Origin: CALXVA01 sp964587175
GTDB lineage: Bacteria; Bacillota; Clostridia; TANB77; CAG-508
Assembly: GCA_964587175.1 (NCBI GenBank)
Contig: CAZPKK010000001.1
Location: 9,548-73,547, forward strand
DNA: 64,000 nucleotides
Direction of reading: 5' to 3'
The translations under genes were made by a program, and so were the position numbers. Below the pieces are notes generated by a model. The model was given only the letters and a program-made list of their open reading frames with translations. It was not told the origin of the DNA and made no database searches. Below are positions 1 to 7,594 of this stretch, in pieces. The stretch's first letter is position 1; each line of letters opens with the position of its first letter.

Positions 1-12
1 TAAATATATTAA

Positions 13-1017
13 CTATAATGAGTTGAAATATACATTTCCACCTATAACCTCGCCAGAACGACTTCCAGCAGATCTAAATGATAAGTAAGTATGGTTTCTT
101 TTTCCATTTAATGCATCTAATACAGCTTGTTTTACATATGATGGATAGTTACCATTTAATCTCTTTTTCCAATTACTATCAATAGAATAACAAAACTGAC
201 CAGAAGCCTTATATTGACTTAATGGATCTGAACCGTATTTTTTCCAACTACTACTTTCAGTTCTATTACATGCAGTAGTAATAACTGCCAAAGCGCCTTC
301 ATAACTTGAACTACATTCTTGTGCAGTTATAGCACACAATAAATCAATTTCTTCATCAGTATAAGACCATGTTCCATTGTTATAAGTAGTTCTTGAGCTA
401 GTACTTCTTGTTGTAATCTGTTTTGTTCTTATTTCTATTATCTCATCAACAGGTTCTTTTATAATTTCTGATGAAATTTCAGTTTTTTCTATTTCTTCGT
501 CATTTTGATATTTTACCTTATATGTTACCTCTTTTATTCCGTCCTGTCCTTCTTGAACAACTTTATCTTGCTTCGTTCCAGTACCTGTTGTAACATCTTT
601 AGTTATTGTTTCATAAGGTATAGTTACTTCCTCTACAACTATTTTTTCTGTTATAGTTGTATAATTATCTAATACTTCTTCTGCTGTTATATCAGAAGAT
701 TTTTCGACTACTTCAGATACTTCAACATCTTCTGATTCTTTTGATATTATTATAGTGTTATTATCAGATAATTCTTCTGTTGTATCTGGTGTTACTTTTT
801 CATCTTCTAATAATACTATATGATTTTCATTTAAAATATCTTTGACACTTGTCTTAGTAGTTAAGATATCCATTTCATATCCGCTAGATAAAACTATTTT
901 TACCTTATTTACCTTGACATTTCCTGCCATTACGCCAACGCTTAATAAGAAAACAAGTATAATACTAATACATACGATTTTCTTCAGCGATATTGACGCT
1001 TTATCATTACCTTTCAT
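13..1017 (-). CDS. G5/DUF348-type cell wall hydrolase (SleB-like)
   Basis: Predicted secreted or membrane-anchored hydrolase that cuts peptidoglycan, possibly spore cortex. An N-terminal hydrophobic segment (about residues 11-32) is followed by a DUF348/ubiquitin-like region, a G5-like stretch around residues 115-195 with the usual alternating Thr/Val/Glu pattern, a Ser/Thr linker, and a C-terminal SleB-type Hydrolase_2 domain (about 215-334). The likely catalytic glutamate is E234 in AITAQECSSS. The order matches the YabE/SleB group. A GGAGGG ribosome binding site precedes the ATG. It is divergent from lemA. Whether it acts in germination or vegetative wall turnover cannot be told from sequence. 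Confidence 0.85.
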   Translation of the reverse strand: MKGNDKASISLKKIVCISIILVFLLSVGVMAGNVKVNKVKIVLSSGYEMDILTTKTSVKDILNENHIVLLEDEKVTPDTTEELSDNNTIIISKESEDVEVSEVVEKSSDITAEEVLDNYTTITEKIVVEEVTIPYETITKDVTTGTGTKQDKVVQEGQDGIKEVTYKVKYQNDEEIEKTEISSEIIKEPVDEIIEIRTKQITTRSTSSRTTYNNGTWSYTDEEIDLLCAITAQECSSSYEGALAVITTACNRTESSSWKKYGSDPLSQYKASGQFCYSIDSNWKKRLNGNYPSYVKQAVLDALNGKRNHTYLSFRSAGSRSGEVIGGNVYFNSL

Positions 1018-1366
1018 ACGAAATTTGTTCCCTCCTTTAAAAGCAACACATATATTATACCATATTTACTTTTTTCTGTCAAATTTCGGAAATTTCTCAC
1101 GGAGCACTGGTACTACTGCTTTTTATTTTTTTGTTAATTTCAAAAAATCTCCCTTAATACTATTATATTCAGCTTGTACTAAAATTATGATAATTTTTTT
1201 TAATTTATTTTGTTAATTCAATAATATAAATTACAAGTAATTTATAAGTTAGATGTAACTTATCTTGCAAATTTCACAAAATTTTCACATATAAATGTTA
1301 AATTTATTGTATAATATTTATTAATATGATATTATACCATTATATCAAAAAAGGAGGAAATATTTT
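1018..1366. other. divergent intergenic region
   Basis: About 350 bases between the wall hydrolase and lemA. It is very AT-rich and must hold promoters in both directions. Several TATAAT-like boxes lie at about 1310-1340, but I could not assign a -35/-10 pair with confidence. No small gene or clear RNA structure is visible. Confidence 0.4.
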
Positions 1367-1921
1367 ATGTGGTGGATTATATTTCTTATTCTCGCAATAG
1401 TCGTTATAGCTTTCATAGTTATTTATAACAACTTAGTGACAATGAGGCAAAGAGTAAAAAATGCATGGAGTCAAATCGATGTTCAATTACAGAGAAGATT
1501 TGATTTAATTCCAAACTTGGTTGAAACTGTAAAAGGATATATGGCACATGAGGCAGATGTACTTACTAAAATTACTGAACTACGTTCTTCATGGTCAAAT
1601 GCAAAAACAATAGACCAAAAGGCTAAAATTGATAATGAATTATCACAATCCTTAAAAACAATTATGGCTGTTGCAGAAAATTATCCAGACTTAAAAGCTA
1701 ACCAAAACTTTTCAGAACTTCAAACAGAATTAACAAATACAGAAAATAAAATATCTTATTCAAGACAATTTTATAATGACACTGTAACACGATATAATAC
1801 AAAGCTTGAAGTTTTCCCTTCAAATGTAGTTGCATCAATGTTTCACTTCACAGCAGAAGCTTTATTTGAAGTAGATAATGAAGAGGCAAAAAAGAATATT
1901 AAGGTTGATTTTAATAAGTAA
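1367..1921 (+). CDS. LemA family protein
   Basis: 184-residue LemA-type protein: one N-terminal membrane helix (about residues 2-20) followed by a helical bundle with the family signature around QIDVQLQRRFDLIPNLV and a tail ending near MFHFTAEALFEVDNEE. The N-terminus is probably outside. Its molecular role is not established. A strong AAGGAGG site precedes the ATG. The next gene downstream is htpX, and the lemA-htpX pairing is common in bacteria, which suggests a joint role in membrane protein quality control. Confidence 0.92.
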   Translation: MWWIIFLILAIVVIAFIVIYNNLVTMRQRVKNAWSQIDVQLQRRFDLIPNLVETVKGYMAHEADVLTKITELRSSWSNAKTIDQKAKIDNELSQSLKTIMAVAENYPDLKANQNFSELQTELTNTENKISYSRQFYNDTVTRYNTKLEVFPSNVVASMFHFTAEALFEVDNEEAKKNIKVDFNK

Positions 1922-1930
1922 TTCACAAGC

Positions 1931-1972
1931 GGTGAAAGCTCTTTATATTATGAATTTTCATCGCTCTTTTAC
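1931..1972 (+). terminator. possible weak terminator after lemA
   Basis: AGCGGTGAAA and TTTCATCGCT form a 10-bp stem with one G-T pair, followed by CTTTTACTTATT. The T-run is interrupted, so termination may be partial and htpX may still be co-transcribed. Confidence 0.35.
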
Positions 1973-2059
1973 TTATTCATTCGTTATCTTCGCTTGTATT
2001 ATTTCCAGCCTTACAACCATCATTAAAATTAATAGATTTTTATAAAAGGACTGATTATT

Positions 2060-2953
2060 ATGTATGAGGATATACAAAAAAATAAATTAAAAACTGGTGT
2101 AATTATAGGAATATTTTTATTAATAATTACTTTAATTGTATATTATGTATGCATGGCTTTTCGTTTAGGTGCTATTTCAATTGTTATTGCAATGCTATTT
2201 GCTATAGCCACCTCTTGGGCTTCATACTATTATAGTGATAGGATTATTCTTTCTATTAACAAGGCTCACGAAGCTTCTCCAGAACAATACAAACAATTGA
2301 ATAATATATTAGAAGGATTAATGGTGTCTTCTGGTTTGGAATATAAACCAAGATTATATGTAGTAGATGATTCACAACCAAATGCTTTTGCAACAGGAAG
2401 AAATCCTGAAAATGCTATAATTTGTGTTACTACTGGTTTGCTTGAAAAAATGGATTATTATGAACTTGAAGGAGTAATAGCTCATGAGTTATCACATGTA
2501 AAAAATTATGACATAAGACTTTCTGCCGTTGTTACTGTCATGGTTGGATTCATAGTTATTCTTACAGACTGGGTTAGTAGAGCATTTTTCTGGGGTGGTG
2601 GAAGAGACAGAGATGAAAGAGCAAATCCTATTCTTATGTTAATTGGTTTACTTTGTTTAATTTTAGCACCTATTTTTGGTAAATTAATGCAACTTGCATT
2701 ATCACGTCGTAGAGAATATTTAGCAGATGCAAGTGCTGTTGAATTAACTAGAAACCCAGATGGACTAATTTCCGCTCTTAAAAAATTGGATGCATACCCA
2801 AACGAATTAAAAACTGCAAACAACTCCACAGCACATATGTATATAGTAAGCCCATTTAGAGCAAATACAAAAAATGGAAGAAGAAAAACAAGCCTATTTT
2901 CTACCCACCCATCAATAGAAGATAGAATTGAAGCAATTAGAAATTTAAAATAA
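2060..2953 (+). CDS. htpX: M48 family zinc metalloprotease HtpX
   Basis: Membrane-bound zinc endopeptidase that degrades misfolded membrane proteins. Two hydrophobic helices lie near the N-terminus (about 12-55) and two more around 156-205. The HExxH zinc motif is H142-E-L-S-H146 in AHELSHVKNYD, and the third zinc ligand is E219 in RREYLADAS. Length (297 aa) is normal for HtpX. The gene follows lemA by 138 bases and ends convergently with tatD. An AAAGGA site precedes the ATG. Confidence 0.95.
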   Translation: MYEDIQKNKLKTGVIIGIFLLIITLIVYYVCMAFRLGAISIVIAMLFAIATSWASYYYSDRIILSINKAHEASPEQYKQLNNILEGLMVSSGLEYKPRLYVVDDSQPNAFATGRNPENAIICVTTGLLEKMDYYELEGVIAHELSHVKNYDIRLSAVVTVMVGFIVILTDWVSRAFFWGGGRDRDERANPILMLIGLLCLILAPIFGKLMQLALSRRREYLADASAVELTRNPDGLISALKKLDAYPNELKTANNSTAHMYIVSPFRANTKNGRRKTSLFSTHPSIEDRIEAIRNLK

Positions 2954-3061
2954 AGCACTTGAATTACAAACTTTTAAGTTGCTAGATATATTTTATAAAT
3001 AAACTACAATTTAAATCTGTCTCCTTTTTTCAAATTCATATCTAGTAACCCCGAATTTTAA

Positions 3062-3850
3062 TTAGCCAAGCCCAAATATTTTGCAAGCATTCTCATAAGT
3101 TATTTTTGCAATTTTCCCAAAATCCATTTGCTTAACCTCAGCTATTTTTTGAGCAACATATTTTACATTTCTAGAATCGTTGCGTTTTCCTCTATTAGGT
3201 TCTGGCGATAGATACGGACTATCTGTTTCAATTAAAATTCTATCTAATGGTACCATCTCTATTATTTCATTTGCATTTTTTGAATTTCTAAATGTAATTG
3301 GACCAGCAAAAGAAATGTAAAATCCCAATTTCAAAGCGTCTTTTACTAACTCCCTATTTAGCGGACAACAGTGAAATACGCCTTTTTTTGTAACTATATG
3401 TTCTTTTAGTATTTGCAAAGTATCCATTACTGCTTCTCTTGTATGAATAACTATTGGTAGCTTTTCTTCGTTTGCTAATTCAATTTGCTTGATAAAAGCT
3501 TCTTTTTGTAGCTCAATATTATCTGTATTCCAGTGATAATCTAAACCAATTTCTCCAATAGCCACTATTTTATTTTTATATTTTTCATTTTTCACGAATT
3601 CCGATAACTCTTTTATTTGTTCTCTTAACATTTCTCTTGTGCTTGGCAAATCATTAGGAGAAATACCAGAAATTGTGTACATCCACTCATATTTTTCTGC
3701 TATTTTCAGTGCATATTTGGAAGAAGATAAACTATATCCTGCATTAACTAATTTTGTAACACCTGATTTATATATAGAGTCAATAATCTCTTCTCTATCC
3801 TGATTAAACTTTTCATCATTATAATGTGCATGTGAATCAAAAAGTTCCAT
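3062..3850 (-). CDS. tatD: TatD family metal-dependent hydrolase (putative DNase)
   Basis: TIM-barrel metallohydrolase of the TatD family, cytoplasmic, with 3'-5' exonuclease activity in characterised members. All metal ligands are visible: H7 and H9 in DSHAHYN, E100 in AIGEIGLDYHW, H136 in IHTREA, H160 in VFHCCP, and D210 in ETDSPYLSPEP. Length 262 aa is typical. The start has a clean AAAGGAG site. It lies upstream of acpS on the opposite side of a perfect palindrome and shares no obvious operon with it. The substrate in this organism is inferred only from the family. Confidence 0.93.
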   Translation of the reverse strand: MELFDSHAHYNDEKFNQDREEIIDSIYKSGVTKLVNAGYSLSSSKYALKIAEKYEWMYTISGISPNDLPSTREMLREQIKELSEFVKNEKYKNKIVAIGEIGLDYHWNTDNIELQKEAFIKQIELANEEKLPIVIHTREAVMDTLQILKEHIVTKKGVFHCCPLNRELVKDALKLGFYISFAGPITFRNSKNANEIIEMVPLDRILIETDSPYLSPEPNRGKRNDSRNVKYVAQKIAEVKQMDFGKIAKITYENACKIFGLG

Positions 3851-3877
3851 TTTATAACTCCTTTCTTATATATCTTA

Positions 3878-3899
3878 GGGACAGATTTAAATCTGTCCC
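3878..3899. repeat. 22-bp perfect palindrome, REP-like
   Basis: Arms GGGACAGATTT and its exact complement meet without a loop. A half copy (AAATCTGTCTCC) lies at about 3012-3023 beyond the other end of tatD. Similar GGGACAG-ended hairpins recur near 7530-7580. This looks like a dispersed palindromic element rather than a terminator, because no T-run follows. Confidence 0.55.
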
Positions 3900-3978
3900 C
3901 TATTATCTAAAATTAAATACTTATCTTTTTTATAGTCTGTATCAAAGTAAATCAAATCTGAAAAACACTTCTTTTTTC

Positions 3979-4380
3979 CTAATTTTCAATTACTGCTACT
4001 GCCACTGCTACTGCATATTCCTTTATATGCGAAATACTAATGTCTATATTTTTGAAATTGAAATTATCCGCAGTTTTAGTTATATTTTGTATCAGTTTTT
4101 CCACATTTACTTCAGGTTTTCCACCATCAACATTTATTATCTCTATATTCTTCCATAAAGCATCTTCTCTTCCACTAATATATTCAGAAACCGCCTTAAA
4201 TATTGCCTCTTTTGCTGCAAATCTAGCCGCAAAGTGTTGATATTTCATTACTTCCGACTTATTACAGTATTTTATTTCTTTTTCTGTATATATCTTATTT
4301 AAGAAGCTATCCCCCATCTCTTGTATAGCTTCTTTTATTCGTTCAACTTCAATTATATCTATTCCTGTTGTAACCTTCAT
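3979..4380 (-). CDS. acpS: holo-[acyl-carrier-protein] synthase
   Basis: Transfers the 4'-phosphopantetheine arm of coenzyme A to the serine of apo-acyl carrier protein, activating it for fatty acid synthesis. The two magnesium-binding sites are clear: D8 in TGIDIIEVERI and E58 in ARFAAKEAIFKA. The C-terminal strand DISISHIKEYAVAVAVAV is also typical. Length 133 aa is slightly above the usual 115-125. It follows the unknown gene ending at 4421 by 40 bases on the same strand and could share its transcript. Confidence 0.95.
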   Translation of the reverse strand: MKVTTGIDIIEVERIKEAIQEMGDSFLNKIYTEKEIKYCNKSEVMKYQHFAARFAAKEAIFKAVSEYISGREDALWKNIEIINVDGGKPEVNVEKLIQNITKTADNFNFKNIDISISHIKEYAVAVAVAVIEN

Positions 4381-4420
4381 TTATAACTATCCTCTCTACT
4401 CTCTTTAGCTTAATATCTTA

Positions 4421-5674
4421 CTACCTTATACTCACATAAATAATTGTAAGAAGATTAATCACTAATATTACAGCAATAATAACCATTGTAGCTTTATTAT
4501 TTTTTTTCATTTCCTCAACTTTATACCTTTTATATGTAACATCATATTCACTTTTTAGCTTTATAAATGATTCTTCTATTTCTAGATTTTCCATCCAGCT
4601 TTTTTCTAATCTTCTTCCAAATTCTTCATTTGTAATATCTTGTATCCAAATGTTCTCTGTAAATCTAATGAAACTTTTCTCTGCATTCTTAAATTTATTC
4701 CTAAATTCATAATTTAATTTATTTAACATCATTTTTTTGTATAAAACCAATATATATGTATATAAGTATTCACTTTCGTATTTCTGAGGTACCACAGTAA
4801 AATTAGTTGTATTTATATTAGATGTAAATAAAACTGTACTTGCCACAGTAAATCCATACCTTATATATTGGTTTTTATATATTGACTTTCTTTCTTTTAT
4901 TTTACTATTACCTTCTATAGAATATCTATCATCTACTATTTGAGAATTAGCAGGTTGCACAGAACGAAATTTTTCAAATATGTTATCTAATCCTTCATGC
5001 TCTGTATTTTCTCCCCAATCTTTTTGATCTAAGCATGCATACGAATATACAAAAAACTTTTCATTTCCTATGTTGGCTTTTCTAGAAATTAAATCATTTC
5101 CAGTAATATCTTTTATTAATACAGAAATATCTTTTACATTTTTAAAAGAATTAGACTGAATTTTTATATTTTCATATTCTTTTAAATTATAAGCTTCTGA
5201 ATTTATTTCTCTAAATTTATAATTAAAATTTAATAAATCTGAAAAAGTATCACTATCTCCAAGATTAGTCTTAAATATTAAAAAACAAGCTCCGGTTTTA
5301 TAACATATAATCTTTATCTCTGATATTTCAAAAAATATACCGTTTTCTGTTTCAACCTTTCCTTGCAAATTTTCAGTTAATTCATAATTAAATATATTAC
5401 ACTCATATTTAGAAAGCAAAGTAGACTGCAGTGCTGTATCTAATTTCTTAAAATCTTTAATTGCATTTTTATCAAGCCCCAAAGACCAAAACATATACTC
5501 TCTAATTGCAGGCAAAAAATATGTATACAAATGTATGTCTCTTTGTCTATCAAAAAATCTTACTTTACACTTTGGATTTCTAAGTAGATTCTGTAAATAT
5601 TTCTTATATTTAGTTTCTTCAATCATATACGGATAAATAAAATATGTATACTGATATTTTGTCGTAAGTTCCAA
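4421..5674 (-). CDS. uncharacterised C-terminally membrane-anchored protein
   Basis: Not recognised. 417 residues: a mixed alpha/beta N-terminal part with many aromatic residues (about 1-240), a helical region with charged heptads (about 310-390), and one strongly hydrophobic C-terminal helix (last 20 residues) with a short Arg tail. That predicts a tail-anchored protein facing the cytoplasm. The long helix before a terminal membrane segment loosely recalls CorA-like proteins, but there is only one helix and no GMN motif. Translation probably starts at TTG, eight bases after AGGAGG. It lies between acpS and the WG-repeat gene. Confidence 0.6.
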   Translation of the reverse strand: MELTTKYQYTYFIYPYMIEETKYKKYLQNLLRNPKCKVRFFDRQRDIHLYTYFLPAIREYMFWSLGLDKNAIKDFKKLDTALQSTLLSKYECNIFNYELTENLQGKVETENGIFFEISEIKIICYKTGACFLIFKTNLGDSDTFSDLLNFNYKFREINSEAYNLKEYENIKIQSNSFKNVKDISVLIKDITGNDLISRKANIGNEKFFVYSYACLDQKDWGENTEHEGLDNIFEKFRSVQPANSQIVDDRYSIEGNSKIKERKSIYKNQYIRYGFTVASTVLFTSNINTTNFTVVPQKYESEYLYTYILVLYKKMMLNKLNYEFRNKFKNAEKSFIRFTENIWIQDITNEEFGRRLEKSWMENLEIEESFIKLKSEYDVTYKRYKVEEMKKNNKATMVIIAVILVINLLTIIYVSIR

Positions 5675-5772
5675 AATTAATTCCTCCTAAGTTATTTCAA
5701 TGCTTCATTAATTATTATATATTTTATTTTCTTTTAGTTTTACTTTATTGACACTTTATCATTAATATTGTC

Positions 5773-7302
5773 TTACTCATCTGTAAAGTAGTATAAATTT
5801 AAATCTTCTCCTAAATGCCATTTGCCAATAAACTCTACTAAAGCATTATTATCTAAATCATATGAAGGTGCAACTGTAACTTCTCCCCTTGAATTTATAG
5901 TTCCCCATAATCCATTTTGCTTTACACTTGCATACCCATAATCATTTTGTTCTCTAGCATCATCATAAATATAATCTACTATAACATTACCATTTCTATC
6001 TACAAAGCCATATTTTCCTTCTTCATTCCTACTTAAGAAAAGAGTGTTACTAGTTAAAACCTCTGTCGAATCTTTCTCTTCAAATCTAAAATTATAATAT
6101 TTATATTCGTCATTTTCTCTAACCTTAATATATCCATTTGACACATTTAACTCTGAGATAATTACACCTGATAATTTCACATTCATATCCGTATCTATTA
6201 AATCTGAGGTATAATCATCATTTGTAGCTTCATAAAAGTTTGCTGTTTCCCTATAGACAATACCATTATAATTAAAATCAACAAGCACATTGCCTTCAGT
6301 ATCAATTATTCCATATTTTGAATCTTGACTTACGATATAATTGTTCCCAGTAGCATATGCAATGCTATCATATTCAATATCTATAACACTTTGTCCATCA
6401 GAAATAGCTACTATTCCATAACTTCCATTATCCTCAACAATGGCATTTTCATTATTAACAGATATAATGTCATCATATTCTCCAGATAAGTATTCATTTC
6501 CATCAGTGTCAACAATCTTCCAGTTTGAATCTTGCCTTACTATGTAATATCTTCCATTACAATACACATTTTTTATGTCATCATATTCAGTATCTATAGC
6601 AACTGTTTTTGTGTAATTTATCACACCTTTATTACCATTTTCATCAGTTACAATATAACCATTTTCATATTGGTCAGATATTGGCTCTATCCCAGCATAT
6701 TCATTTTCTATTATTACAGAACCAACATTATCTACAATTCCATATAATCCTTCTTTTTCTGTAAGTAAACTATTAGTTACTCCTTGAAGTGCTGTTATAT
6801 CATCATATTCGCAATTTACCAATAAACTTCCAGATGTATTTACAATTCCATATTTTCCATCTTGAGAAACCTTTAAAATCCCACTTTCATACCATAAATT
6901 GTTACTGTCATCATAATTTTCTATAGCCTCAACTGTATCATATTCAGTAAATAATTCTTCTCCATTTGCATTAAGTACTAAAGTATCATATGTTCCTTCA
7001 CTATAATCCACATTTACTGTACATATAAAAATTGCCTCAGAACTATCTGGTATAACTATATATTCATCATATTCTGGTTCAATTATTATATTACCACTAG
7101 AATCAATTACACCCCATTTTTCTTCAGTATATACTGGAAAATATCTTAGCGCTACTGTTTTCTCTTGTGTTACACTATCAGTATTAAACAATTTATTTAT
7201 ACCAACTACAAACATAATTATTACTGCAATTGCTATTATAACTGCAAATACTTTTTTTATGTTCAGCTTTTGCTCCCCATCATATCTTTTTCCTTTACCC
7301 AT
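5773..7302 (-). CDS. WG-repeat protein, membrane-anchored
   Basis: 509 residues from the ATG that follows GGAGGTCAGT; an ATG four codons upstream overlaps that binding site and is less likely. A basic N-terminus and one membrane helix (about residues 14-33) precede nine clear and one degenerate WG repeats of about 42-55 residues, each of the form KYGIVDxxGNVIVxxEYDDI. WG repeats form beta-rich extracellular or surface domains, probably for protein contacts. The function is unknown. The domain should lie outside the cell because the N-terminal helix acts as a signal anchor. Confidence 0.85.
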   Translation of the reverse strand: MGKGKRYDGEQKLNIKKVFAVIIAIAVIIMFVVGINKLFNTDSVTQEKTVALRYFPVYTEEKWGVIDSSGNIIIEPEYDEYIVIPDSSEAIFICTVNVDYSEGTYDTLVLNANGEELFTEYDTVEAIENYDDSNNLWYESGILKVSQDGKYGIVNTSGSLLVNCEYDDITALQGVTNSLLTEKEGLYGIVDNVGSVIIENEYAGIEPISDQYENGYIVTDENGNKGVINYTKTVAIDTEYDDIKNVYCNGRYYIVRQDSNWKIVDTDGNEYLSGEYDDIISVNNENAIVEDNGSYGIVAISDGQSVIDIEYDSIAYATGNNYIVSQDSKYGIIDTEGNVLVDFNYNGIVYRETANFYEATNDDYTSDLIDTDMNVKLSGVIISELNVSNGYIKVRENDEYKYYNFRFEEKDSTEVLTSNTLFLSRNEEGKYGFVDRNGNVIVDYIYDDAREQNDYGYASVKQNGLWGTINSRGEVTVAPSYDLDNNALVEFIGKWHLGEDLNLYYFTDE

Positions 7303-7468
7303 ACTGACCTCCAAAAAAGCTTATTTTTTCCATATATACTATATCATATTTTAGAGAAGATTTACAACAGGTTTCTACTTTTTTTAACATTTTTTTAATC
7401 TTGAATTTCACTTTTCAATTGACCTTTTTTTATCTCTATTTTAATTGTCCCATAAACATTACATTGTC

Positions 7469-7513
7469 AGAAACAGCTTCATTGTTCCAAAATGGAACAA
7501 TGAAGCTGTTTCT
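7469..7513. repeat. perfect 21-bp hairpin, REP-like element 1
   Basis: AGAAACAGCTTCATTGTTCC (plus a final A) is followed by a 3-base loop and its exact complement ending TGTTTCT. The hairpin lies between spoIIE and the WG-repeat gene, both on the minus strand, and is next to a second hairpin of different sequence. No run of T follows in the minus-strand sense, which argues against a simple terminator. Confidence 0.6.
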
Positions 7514-7532
7514 TTGTTTTATTTCTTGATAG

Positions 7533-7580
7533 CAGGACTATCTCCAATGTTTCATTTCTGGAACATTGGAGCTGTCCCTT
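7533..7580. repeat. imperfect hairpin, REP-like element 2
   Basis: The arms CTCCAATGTTTC and GAACATTGGAG pair around a short loop and extend into AGGAC/GTCCCT. The element ends CTGTCCCTTTTT on the plus strand, so in the spoIIE direction it starts GGGACAGC. That GGGACAG end is shared with the palindrome at 3878-3899. Confidence 0.5.
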
Positions 7581-7594
7581 TTTGATTCTTTTGC

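Noticed and set aside
842..1216. Plus-strand reading frames opposite long minus-strand genes (this one and many others)
   Set aside because: They are rich in Leu, Ile, Phe and Ser as expected from reading AT-rich genes backwards, lack binding sites and overlap well-supported genes.
2985..3055. Terminator between htpX and tatD
   Set aside because: TTGCTAGATAT and ATATCTAGTAA can pair over 11 bases, but the loop is about 50 bases and there is no clean T-run, so the assignment is weak.
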